Assembly: GCA_023255235.1 (NCBI GenBank)
Contig: JALRJA010000438.1
Coordinates: 1-10,407, forward strand
Source of the DNA: Flaviramulus sp.
Lineage (GTDB): Bacteria > Bacteroidota > Bacteroidia > Flavobacteriales > Flavobacteriaceae
Reading direction: 5' to 3'
DNA: 10,407 bases
Shown: one piece after another, positions 1 through 5,807 of the stretch
Layout of the letters: the number at the start of each line of letters is the position of its first letter
Numbering within the stretch: the stretch's first letter is position 1
Position numbers and translations under genes: made by a program
The notes under the pieces: generated by a model
Seen by the model: only the letters and a program-made list of their open reading frames with translations
Told to the model about the DNA's origin: nothing
Databases searched by the model: none

Positions 1-51
1 ATATGGCTTATTGGTTCTGCCAAATTTGTTTTTAAAGGAACTATAAATTAA
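1..51 (+). CDS. Possible C-terminal end of an unidentified upstream gene (partial)
   Basis: Frame 1 is open from the left edge for 16 codons and ends in TAA at 49-51, reading IWLIGSAKFVFKGTIN. The codons look like those of the neighbouring genes, and the acetyltransferase start follows 54 bases later on the same strand, so this may be the tail of the first gene of the same operon. Sixteen codons are too few to exclude chance, and I do not recognise a family. Confidence 0.35.
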   Translation: MWLIGSAKFVFKGTIN

Positions 52-105
52 GGTGTTAATAACTGTTATTTGATACCGCTTTTGAAAGCAAAAAAAATTC
101 AACAA

Positions 106-633
106 ATGCATACTTTAAAAGGAAAACATATTTATTTAAGAGCTTTAGAACCTTCCGATTTAGAGTTTATTCATGCAATTGAAAACGACGAAACTGTTTG
201 GGAAATTAGCAACACACAAACACCCTATTCTAAATTTTTATTAAAACAATATTTAGATAATGCTCATAAAGATATATTTGAAGTAAAACAACTTAGATTG
301 GTTATTTCAAACTATAAGGATGATGCTTTAGGTTTGATTGATTTATTTGATTTCGATTTTAAAAATAGTCGAGCTGGCGTTGGTATTCTTATAAAAGAAC
401 CTAATAACAGATTGAAAGGAAACGGAAGCGAAGCATTACAATTGCTAATTGATTATTGTTTTACTCATTTAGGCTTACATCAATTATACTGTAATATTTC
501 AGAAGAAAATAAAGTAAGTATAACACTTTTTACAAGTAAAGGATTTGAAAAAATTGGGCTTAAAAAAGATTGGAATAAGGTAAATGGATGCTATAAAAAT
601 GAATACACCTTTCAGCTTTTAAATAGCAACTAA
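106..633 (+). CDS. GNAT-family N-acetyltransferase (RimJ/RimL-like)
   Basis: A 175-residue protein of the GNAT superfamily, which transfers an acetyl group from acetyl-CoA to an amine. It opens with KGKHIYLRALEPSDLEFIHAIEN, split here as KGKHIYLRAL then EPSDLEF, the usual beta1-alpha1 start of RimJ/RimL-like members. The acetyl-CoA pyrophosphate loop is seen as RLKGNGSEAL (about residues 102-111). A late segment, ENKVSITLFTSKGFEKIG, matches the family's N-x-x-S/A...L-x-x-K-x-GF-x-x-x-G ending. I chose ATG at 106. A TTG at 70 would add 12 lysine-rich residues, but homologues usually begin just before the KGKxIxLR segment. murQ starts 39 bases downstream on the same strand, so the two are probably co-transcribed. 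The substrate cannot be read from sequence; a link to amino-sugar recycling is only guilt by association. Confidence 0.85.
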   Translation: MHTLKGKHIYLRALEPSDLEFIHAIENDETVWEISNTQTPYSKFLLKQYLDNAHKDIFEVKQLRLVISNYKDDALGLIDLFDFDFKNSRAGVGILIKEPNNRLKGNGSEALQLLIDYCFTHLGLHQLYCNISEENKVSITLFTSKGFEKIGLKKDWNKVNGCYKNEYTFQLLNSN

Positions 634-672
634 AAAATGAAAGTCTCAATTTAAAAAATGGGTTTTTAGAAT

Positions 673-1494
673 ATGGATTTTTTTAAAACTACAGAACAAG
701 ATTCTAATTACAATCATCTGGAAAAGATGTCTGTTTCAGAATTGCTTCAAAATATAAATAAAGAAGACAAAAGTGTGGCATTTTCAGTTGAAAAAGCATT
801 ACCACAAATAGAATTGCTGGTTGAAGAAATAGTAAAAAAACTTAAAAATGGTGGTCGTTTATTTTATATAGGAGCAGGAACAAGTGGCAGATTAGGTATT
901 TTAGATGCTTCAGAATGTCCTCCAACTTTTGGTGTTTCTCATGAACTGGTAATAGGGTTAATAGCTGGAGGTGATAGTGCTATTAGAAAAGCTGTAGAAT
1001 TTGCCGAAGATTCTCTAACACAAGGTTGGGAGGATTTGAAAGAATATGGTATTAATTCAAAAGATGTTGTAGTAGGTATTGCTGCCTCTGGAACTACACC
1101 CTATGTTATAGAAGCTTTAAATACCTGCAACCAAAATAAAATTATAACAGGCTGTATTACATGCAATCAAAATAGCCCACTTTCTTTAGCAGCTAAGTTT
1201 CCTATTGAAATTGTTGTAGGTCCTGAGTTTGTAACAGGAAGCTCTAGAATGAAAGCCGGAACAGCACAAAAATTAGTGCTTAACATGATAACAACCTCTA
1301 CAATGATTCAGCTTGGGCACATTAAAGGTAATAAAATGGTAGATATGCAACTAAGCAATAACAAGCTAGTTGATAGAGGCACTAAAATGCTTATTACAGC
1401 TTTAAACATAACTGAAAAAGAAGCCAAAAAATTATTAGACACCTACGGAAACGTTAGGTTAGCAATTAAAAACTATACCAATGAAAACAGATAA
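673..1494 (+). CDS. murQ: N-acetylmuramic acid 6-phosphate etherase
   Basis: MurQ cleaves the D-lactyl ether of MurNAc-6-phosphate to give GlcNAc-6-phosphate and D-lactate, a cytoplasmic step of peptidoglycan recycling. The 273-residue product has a single SIS sugar-phosphate domain. Diagnostic segments are GAGTSGRLGILDASECPPTF (residues 68-87), GIAASGTTPYVIEAL (135-149) and GPEFVTGSSRMKAGTAQK (183-200). Glu81 in the SECPPTF motif and Glu112 in AEDS align with the catalytic Glu83 and Glu114 of the Escherichia coli enzyme, so it should be active. It is about 25 residues shorter than the E. coli protein, missing only C-terminal sequence. The ATG at 673 gives the expected N-terminus (TTEQDSNYNHLEKMSVSELL). 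No MurNAc kinase or transporter lies in the window. The 3' end overlaps the next gene by 14 bases. Confidence 0.96.
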   Translation: MDFFKTTEQDSNYNHLEKMSVSELLQNINKEDKSVAFSVEKALPQIELLVEEIVKKLKNGGRLFYIGAGTSGRLGILDASECPPTFGVSHELVIGLIAGGDSAIRKAVEFAEDSLTQGWEDLKEYGINSKDVVVGIAASGTTPYVIEALNTCNQNKIITGCITCNQNSPLSLAAKFPIEIVVGPEFVTGSSRMKAGTAQKLVLNMITTSTMIQLGHIKGNKMVDMQLSNNKLVDRGTKMLITALNITEKEAKKLLDTYGNVRLAIKNYTNENR

Positions 1495-1705
1495 AACAGT
1501 TTTAGTAAAAGGAATTAAAATATTAGTTTTTGCATTAATGAGCCTTTTTGTAGGACCCATTTTAATTAGCATCGCTTTTTACAATCCTGAAAAACCTCTC
1601 TATATACCAATGCTAATAATTGGTTGCTTAATATCGGCATTTGCCATTTTTTTAGTATTTAAAGGCATCCAAACAATTATGAATAGCATGTTTAAAAAAA
1701 CATGA
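1481..1705 (+). CDS. Small two-helix membrane protein, DUF6095-like
   Basis: A 74-residue protein with two hydrophobic helices (about residues 10-32 and 41-63) joined by a short polar loop, FYNPEKPLYIP, and a basic C-terminus ending KKT. Both termini are lysine-rich, which predicts cytoplasmic ends and a short external loop. It resembles the small flavobacterial membrane family I know as DUF6095, whose function is unknown; this is from memory and not a search. Its ATG lies inside the last five codons of murQ (14-base overlap, different frame), so the two are almost certainly co-transcribed and perhaps translationally coupled. A membrane role linked to cell-wall recycling is possible but unproven. 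Confidence 0.82.
   Translation: MKTDKTVLVKGIKILVFALMSLFVGPILISIAFYNPEKPLYIPMLIIGCLISAFAIFLVFKGIQTIMNSMFKKT
1687..1704 (+). terminator. Candidate weak hairpin terminator at the convergent junction
   Basis: A perfect inverted repeat, CATGTTT-AAAA-AAACATG, covers the last codons and stop of the small membrane gene and is followed by ATTTTA. Only 13 bases separate the two converging stop codons, so a terminator must lie within coding ends. The 7-base stem has just two G-C pairs and the T-run is short, so intrinsic termination would be weak. Confidence 0.3.
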
Positions 1706-1718
1706 TTTTAGCGTTTAA

Positions 1719-2258
1719 TTAACCGTTGTTTTTAGGTGTTGTTGGGTTGTATCCAAAACTAGAATCTGTAATGGTAATACTCAAACTATCAATAATATAA
1801 TATATTATAGCATAGTGATGTATAGTATGGCTATTGGCTTGAGCTAACAAAGCGCTATATGTATAAGGCATTTTTATCTTACCCAAACCCAAATCATCAA
1901 TAACAAAAATAGTTTTATTCATATCAACGTTTAAGTTGGTAAGTTTGCTTATAATAGCGTTTAAATACTCAATGGCACAACTGCATTTGGTTTCTACATC
2001 TGTGTCTCTTTTTCTATCTGTCAAATCAACTGTATTATCTAAATTACTATTCAAAATACAATCATAAAAATCTAAAATATGCCTAATATGGCTGCCTATA
2101 CTAGAATAATAGGGCGAAATAGATGTATCACAAAATACATCGTCTTCAATATTGTTTAATAACGATGCGGCTTTGTTTAGTGTTTTTAAACTTGACTCAA
2201 TAATAACATTCATAAACATTAAAATAACTAAATAAACATTAGATATAATTTCCTTCAT
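1719..2258 (-). CDS. DinB-like four-helix protein (putative metal-binding)
   Basis: A 179-residue protein resembling the DinB/YfiT-like four-helix bundle family, whose members hold a metal ion through three histidines and often act as thiol-dependent transferases or have no known role. Visible landmarks are SSIGSHIRHILDFYDCIL (residues 52-69; His57 and His60), an acidic/basic helix turn DLTDRKRD (78-85), and NSHTIHHYAIIYYI (142-155; His144, His147, His148), which together supply the expected histidine set. The tail FGYNPTTP is like that of Bacteroidetes relatives. The start is uncertain: ATG at 2258 is the longest reading, but ATGs at 2219 and 2213 would remove a hydrophobic 13-15 residue leader and begin near MNVIIESSLKTLNKA, closer to where relatives begin. 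It lies 79 bases downstream of the Fnr-like gene on the same strand. Its substrate is unknown. Confidence 0.8.
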   Translation of the reverse strand: MKEIISNVYLVILMFMNVIIESSLKTLNKAASLLNNIEDDVFCDTSISPYYSSIGSHIRHILDFYDCILNSNLDNTVDLTDRKRDTDVETKCSCAIEYLNAIISKLTNLNVDMNKTIFVIDDLGLGKIKMPYTYSALLAQANSHTIHHYAIIYYIIDSLSITITDSSFGYNPTTPKNNG

Positions 2259-2294
2259 TTAGTCTTTTTATATCTATAACCTTACAAGTTACAA

Positions 2295-2326
2295 CAAATT
2301 ATAAGATACTTAGTAAACAAAACAAT
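2295..2326 (-). promoter_or_regulatory. Candidate Bacteroidetes-type promoter for the DinB-like gene
   Basis: On the minus strand an ATTG (2326-2323) is followed after 19 bases by TATAATTTG (2303-2295). This resembles the Bacteroidetes -33 (TTTG) and -7 (TAnnTTTG) elements at the normal spacing, but with one extra base inside the -7 box. It would give a leader of roughly 30 bases before ATG 2258. The match is imperfect in an AT-rich gap. Confidence 0.3.
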
Positions 2327-2337
2327 TGGTGTACTAT

Positions 2338-3015
2338 TTATTCTATTCTTTTAAGAGCCTGTAAATTTTCAATTTTTAGAAACTTACCAGATGTAGAGAT
2401 TAGTTTTTCTTTTTTAAATTGCGATAGTACACGAATGGCAGATTCAGTAGCTGTTCCTACTATATTGGCATAATCTTCACGAGATAATAAAACACTCAAA
2501 GTACCATCGGGGTTTGTACCAAAATTATCGTTTATATAAATTAAGGTTTCGGCTAAACGTTGGCGTACCGATTTTTGTGCCATATTAACAATAATATCAT
2601 CGGCTTCTTTTAAATCGTTTGCCATACTTTTTAGTAAATCAAAGGTAAATTTGGTATTGTTTTCTAAATCTTTAACTATCTCACTTTTTGGAAGAAAACA
2701 AACTTCCATATCTTTAAGTGCAACAGCTTGCAAATTAGAACTCTCGTCAGTCACTAAAGAGCGTTGTCCCATTAAATCTCCTTTAACGGCAATTTTAACA
2801 ATTTGGTCTTTTCCGTTTTGACTTAATTTAGATAGTTTGCATATACCATCTTTAATACAGTAAACACCATTTAAGATATCGCCTTCATCAAAAATTATTT
2901 CCCCTTTTTTAATGGTTTTGGTTGTTTTACAACCAGATATGCGTATCAACTCGTCTTTAGTTAAAGATTTTAACGCATTAAATTGCCTAATTATACACTG
3001 TTCACAATTTCCCAT
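2338..3015 (-). CDS. Crp/Fnr-family transcriptional regulator, probable oxygen/redox sensor of the cbb3 locus
   Basis: A 225-residue regulator: N-terminal cyclic-nucleotide-binding-like beta barrel (about 18-110, with IKKGEIIFDEGD and VKGDLMGQRSLV), a dimerisation helix (about 120-150) and a winged helix-turn-helix (about 150-220). The recognition helix GTATESAIRVLSQF (187-200) keeps Glu191 and Arg195 at the places used by E. coli FNR (Glu209, Arg213) to read a TGA core. The start at 3015 is preferred over ATG 3057, because it puts MGNCEQC at the N-terminus and leaves the upstream dyad outside the gene. Cys4, Cys7 and Cys106 align with FNR Cys20, Cys23 and Cys122; the FNR Cys29 place is Asn13, but Cys29 is available nearby. 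A [Fe-S] oxygen sensor is therefore plausible but unproven. It is divergent from ccoI, with a shared 105-base control region. Confidence 0.93.
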   Translation of the reverse strand: MGNCEQCIIRQFNALKSLTKDELIRISGCKTTKTIKKGEIIFDEGDILNGVYCIKDGICKLSKLSQNGKDQIVKIAVKGDLMGQRSLVTDESSNLQAVALKDMEVCFLPKSEIVKDLENNTKFTFDLLKSMANDLKEADDIIVNMAQKSVRQRLAETLIYINDNFGTNPDGTLSVLLSREDYANIVGTATESAIRVLSQFKKEKLISTSGKFLKIENLQALKRIE

Positions 3016-3050
3016 AATGAATCTTGAAGTTTTGTAAAAATAAAAAAAAC

Positions 3051-3064
3051 ATGACAAATATCAT
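3051..3064. promoter_or_regulatory. Fnr-like operator dyad between the regulator gene and ccoI
   Basis: ATGAC-AAAT-ATCAT is a 5+4+5 dyad with one mismatch (ATCAT instead of GTCAT). With its flanks it shares AAACATGACAAA with the perfect dyad at 5548-5561. Its geometry equals that of the FNR box (TTGAT-N4-ATCAA) with a different outer base. It is centred 36.5 bases before the last G of the ccoI -7-like element, which fits class II activation of ccoI. Binding by the adjacent Crp/Fnr protein is inferred. Confidence 0.72.
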
Positions 3065-3086
3065 ATTTTTAAGCTATGTGTTTTTA

Positions 3087-3094
3087 GATTTTTG
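3087..3094 (+). promoter_or_regulatory. Candidate -7 element of the ccoI promoter
   Basis: GATTTTTG matches the Bacteroidetes -7 consensus TAnnTTTG except for the first base. No TTTG-type -33 element precedes it at 19-21 bases; the operator dyad sits just there, as expected for a promoter that depends on an activator. The start of transcription would be near 3099, leaving a leader of about 22 bases. Confidence 0.5.
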
Positions 3095-3120
3095 CTTAAG
3101 GTATAAATGAGCAAATAATT

Positions 3121-5493
3121 ATGAACACTAAAACGTGTTTCCATTGTGGTTTAGATGCAACTTCAGCTGAGATTATTTATGACCAAAAATCGTTTTGTTG
3201 CAATGGTTGTAAAACGGTGTATGAAATTTTTTCTGAAAATGATTTAACCTGCTATTACGATTTTCAACAAGCACCTGGAGCAAAGCCTAAAGATGTTGAG
3301 GGTAAATACCATTTTTTAGATAATCAAAAAATTGTTGAACAGCTGTTAGAGTTTAACAGTGATACTCTACAAATTGTAACGCTATACATTCCGCATATAC
3401 ATTGTAGCTCTTGTATTTGGATTCTTGAAAACCTAAATAGATTAAACCCTGCTATAAGTGCTTCAATTGTAAATTTTGATAAAAAATCGGTTAGAATTAC
3501 TTTCAATTCTCAAAGTATAACTTTAAAAAATCTGGTTACTTTATTAAATAACATTGGTTATGAACCCTTTATAAGTTTAAACGATTATGGTATTGGTAAA
3601 AAAGATGTCAATAGGTCTTTAATTTACAAACTTGGTGTAGCTGGTTTTGCCTTCGGAAATGTGATGTTTTTATCGTTTCCTGAATACTTTCAAGTGGGCG
3701 AATTTTGGTTAGAACAATACAAGCATCTTTTTAGATGGCTTATGTTTATATTTTCATTACCTGTAGTTTTCTATTCATCTCAAGATTATTTTATATCTGC
3801 TTTTAAAGGATTACGCTCAAAAATTTTAAATATAGATGTTCCTATCGCACTTGGTATTTTTGTGTTATTTATAAGAAGTAGTGCCGAAATTGTTTTTAAT
3901 ATAGGCTCTGGTTTTTTTGATAGTTTAACCGGTCTTGTTTTCTTTTTATTACTCGGGAAGTTTTTTCAGCAAAAAACCTACTCCTTTTTATCTTTTGAGC
4001 GTGATTACAAATCGTATTTCCCAATTGGCGTAACAAAAATTTTTGAAGGAAAAGAAGAACCTATTCAAGTTTATGATATTAAAAAAGGAGACAAACTTTT
4101 AATTAGAAATGAAGAACTTATTCCTGTTGACTGTATTTTAATAACCGGAAAAGCTAACATAGATTATAGTTTTGTTACAGGCGAATCTAAAACGGTTTCT
4201 AAACAATCGGGTGATAAACTGTTTGCAGGAGGTAAACAACTACATGGTAATATAGAGGTAACTGTTTTAGAAACCGTAGAACAGAGTTATTTAACACAAC
4301 TTTGGAGTAACGATGTGTTTAAAAAAGACAAAACCCTAGCTTTTACAACCATAACAAATAGCATTAGTAAAAACTTTACAATTGCCGTTTTATCTATAGC
4401 CATTTTTGCCACTACTTTTTGGCTGTTTAAAGACGCTAGCAAAGCATTAAACGTATTTACTTCTGTATTAATTATTGCCTGTCCTTGTGCCATAGCATTG
4501 GCAGCTCCTTTTACATTAGGAAATATATTACGCATTTTAGGCAAGAAAAAGTGTTACCTTAAAAACGCTTCGGTTATCGAGCAACTTTCAAAAATAAACA
4601 CGATTATTTTTGATAAAACAGGCACTATAACTACCAACAAAGAGATTAAAATAAACTATGAAGGGTTACAACTTTCAGGAGATGAAGAATCATTACTAAA
4701 AAGCACTTTAAGAGGTTCTAACCATCCTTTAAGTAGGTCTCTTTATGATATATTAAATAAACATGATATTCTTACACTTGATGATTTTCAAGAACACATA
4801 GGAAAAGGTATTGAAGCTAAATATAAAGATAAAAACATCAAAATTGGTGCTGCCTCTTTTGTAGGGCATACTACTGATACCGCAACACTAAATACCACAG
4901 TGCACATTAGCACTAACAACCAATACAAAGGAAAATTTACTTTTTATAATAAATACAGAAAAGGACTTTCTCAATTATTTAACAAGTTAAAAAAAGAATA
5001 TGATTTAGTAATTCTATCTGGCGATAATGAAGGCGAAAAAGAAAATCTAACCAAGTTATTACCTACAAAAACCAAACTGATTTTTAATCAAAAACCAGAA
5101 GAAAAACTAGACTATATAAAATACCACCAAACAGAAGGTGCTCACATTTTAATGATTGGTGATGGTTTAAATGATGCTGGAGCTTTAGCACAAAGTAATG
5201 TAGGTATTGCTATTGCAGAAAATGTGAATGTTTTCTCGCCTGCTTGTGATGCTATTTTAGATGCTTCAAAATTTAACCAATTATATAACTATATAAACGT
5301 TTCAAAACGAGCTATAAAAATTATTAAATGGAGTTTTTTATTGTCATTTTTTTATAACATCATAGGGCTTTATTTTGCAGTTACAGGGCAACTAGCTCCT
5401 GTTATAGCTGCTATTTTAATGCCTTTAAGTTCTATTAGCATAGTAGCTTTTACAACCATTTGCAGCAATATTATTTGTAGAAAATTGAAATAA
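3121..5493 (+). CDS. ccoI: Copper-translocating P-type ATPase for cbb3 oxidase assembly (CcoI/FixI)
   Basis: CcoI is an inner-membrane P1B-type ATPase that exports copper from the cytoplasm for the CuB centre of cbb3 oxidase. The 790-residue protein starts with a cysteine-rich metal-binding region (CFHCG at 6-10, CCNGC at 26-30) typical of the CcoI branch. A heavy-metal-associated domain follows, with CSSC at 95-98. Further on are transmembrane helices and the actuator motif TGES (353-356). The copper-site CPC is at 454-456 and the phosphorylation motif DKTGT at 498-502 (Asp498). The nucleotide-binding HP pair is at 535-536 and the hinge GDGLND at 680-685. C-terminal helices carry YN (745-746) and MPLSS (767-771), both used in copper coordination. 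All catalytic residues are intact. It is preceded by the Fnr-like dyad and is separated from ccoS by 118 bases holding a second dyad and promoter, so it is probably its own transcription unit within the same regulon. Confidence 0.95.
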   Translation: MNTKTCFHCGLDATSAEIIYDQKSFCCNGCKTVYEIFSENDLTCYYDFQQAPGAKPKDVEGKYHFLDNQKIVEQLLEFNSDTLQIVTLYIPHIHCSSCIWILENLNRLNPAISASIVNFDKKSVRITFNSQSITLKNLVTLLNNIGYEPFISLNDYGIGKKDVNRSLIYKLGVAGFAFGNVMFLSFPEYFQVGEFWLEQYKHLFRWLMFIFSLPVVFYSSQDYFISAFKGLRSKILNIDVPIALGIFVLFIRSSAEIVFNIGSGFFDSLTGLVFFLLLGKFFQQKTYSFLSFERDYKSYFPIGVTKIFEGKEEPIQVYDIKKGDKLLIRNEELIPVDCILITGKANIDYSFVTGESKTVSKQSGDKLFAGGKQLHGNIEVTVLETVEQSYLTQLWSNDVFKKDKTLAFTTITNSISKNFTIAVLSIAIFATTFWLFKDASKALNVFTSVLIIACPCAIALAAPFTLGNILRILGKKKCYLKNASVIEQLSKINTIIFDKTGTITTNKEIKINYEGLQLSGDEESLLKSTLRGSNHPLSRSLYDILNKHDILTLDDFQEHIGKGIEAKYKDKNIKIGAASFVGHTTDTATLNTTVHISTNNQYKGKFTFYNKYRKGLSQLFNKLKKEYDLVILSGDNEGEKENLTKLLPTKTKLIFNQKPEEKLDYIKYHQTEGAHILMIGDGLNDAGALAQSNVGIAIAENVNVFSPACDAILDASKFNQLYNYINVSKRAIKIIKWSFLLSFFYNIIGLYFAVTGQLAPVIAAILMPLSSISIVAFTTICSNIICRKLK

Positions 5494-5547
5494 ATTATAA
5501 TACCATAATGTGTTAATATTTAGTGAGAAATAGAATTAAAATGAAAC

Positions 5548-5561
5548 ATGACAAAAGTCAT
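5548..5561. promoter_or_regulatory. Perfect Fnr-like operator dyad upstream of the ccoS-ccoNOQP operon
   Basis: ATGAC-AAAA-GTCAT is a perfect 14-base dyad, with outer AAA/TTT pairs one base further out. Its centre (5554.5) lies 36.5 bases before the last G of the TACTTTTG element at 5584-5591, the same distance as at the ccoI site. The inferred position near -41.5 is the class II activator position of the Crp/Fnr family. The protein that binds it is inferred to be the regulator encoded at 2338-3015. Confidence 0.78.
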
Positions 5562-5583
5562 TTTTTTAAAACTAGTATGACAG

Positions 5584-5591
5584 TACTTTTG
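5584..5591 (+). promoter_or_regulatory. -7 promoter element of the cbb3 oxidase operon
   Basis: TACTTTTG is an exact match to the Bacteroidetes -7 consensus TAnnTTTG, 20 bases before the ccoS start codon. No -33 TTTG is present; the place is taken by a T-run directly after the operator dyad. Transcription should begin near 5596, giving a very short leader. Confidence 0.62.
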
Positions 5592-5611
5592 AAACCCAAG
5601 CCCAATTAGGT

Positions 5612-5797
5612 ATGAGCGTTATTTATATTTTATTAGCCATAAGTATTACGGTAGCTGTCGGGTTTTTTATAGCGTTTATAATAGCTGTAAAAAAGGGACA
5701 ATATGACGATAGTTACACACCGTCTGTGCGAATGCTTTTTGAAGACGAACTCGTTAAAGAAAAACCCAATAAAAAAATACTAACCAAAAAAGAATAA
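5612..5797 (+). CDS. ccoS: cbb3 oxidase maturation protein CcoS
   Basis: CcoS (FixS) is a small inner-membrane protein required for putting cofactors into the catalytic subunit of cbb3 oxidase; without it the oxidase of Rhodobacter is assembled but inactive. This 61-residue copy has one N-terminal transmembrane helix (about 3-27). The family signature follows: KKGQYDDSYTPSVRMLFEDE (28-47), the Q-Y-D-D...R-x-L-x-D/E-D/E pattern, and then a lysine-rich tail. It is the first gene after the operon promoter and lies 10 bases before ccoNO, so the assembly factor is made from the same message as its client. In many Proteobacteria ccoS instead sits at the end of the ccoGHIS cluster. Confidence 0.93.
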   Translation: MSVIYILLAISITVAVGFFIAFIIAVKKGQYDDSYTPSVRMLFEDELVKEKPNKKILTKKE

Positions 5798-5807
5798 AAC
5801 TAAAATT

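Noticed and set aside
70..105. TTG start at 70 for the acetyltransferase, and the 12-base palindrome GCTTTTGAAAGC at 78-89
   Set aside because: The extra 12 residues are not family-like and an ATG at 106 fits. The palindrome is short, AT-rich and has no partner elsewhere in the window.
3016..3057. A 14-residue N-terminal extension of the Fnr-like regulator from ATG 3057
   Set aside because: It would place the operator dyad inside the gene, and relatives begin next to the C-x2-C motif, so ATG 3015 is preferred.
4287..4544. Antisense open frame of 85 codons within ccoI, and similar ones within ccoNO and ccoP
   Set aside because: They lie entirely opposite strongly conserved genes, have no family resemblance, and are explained by the complementary reading of membrane-helix codons.
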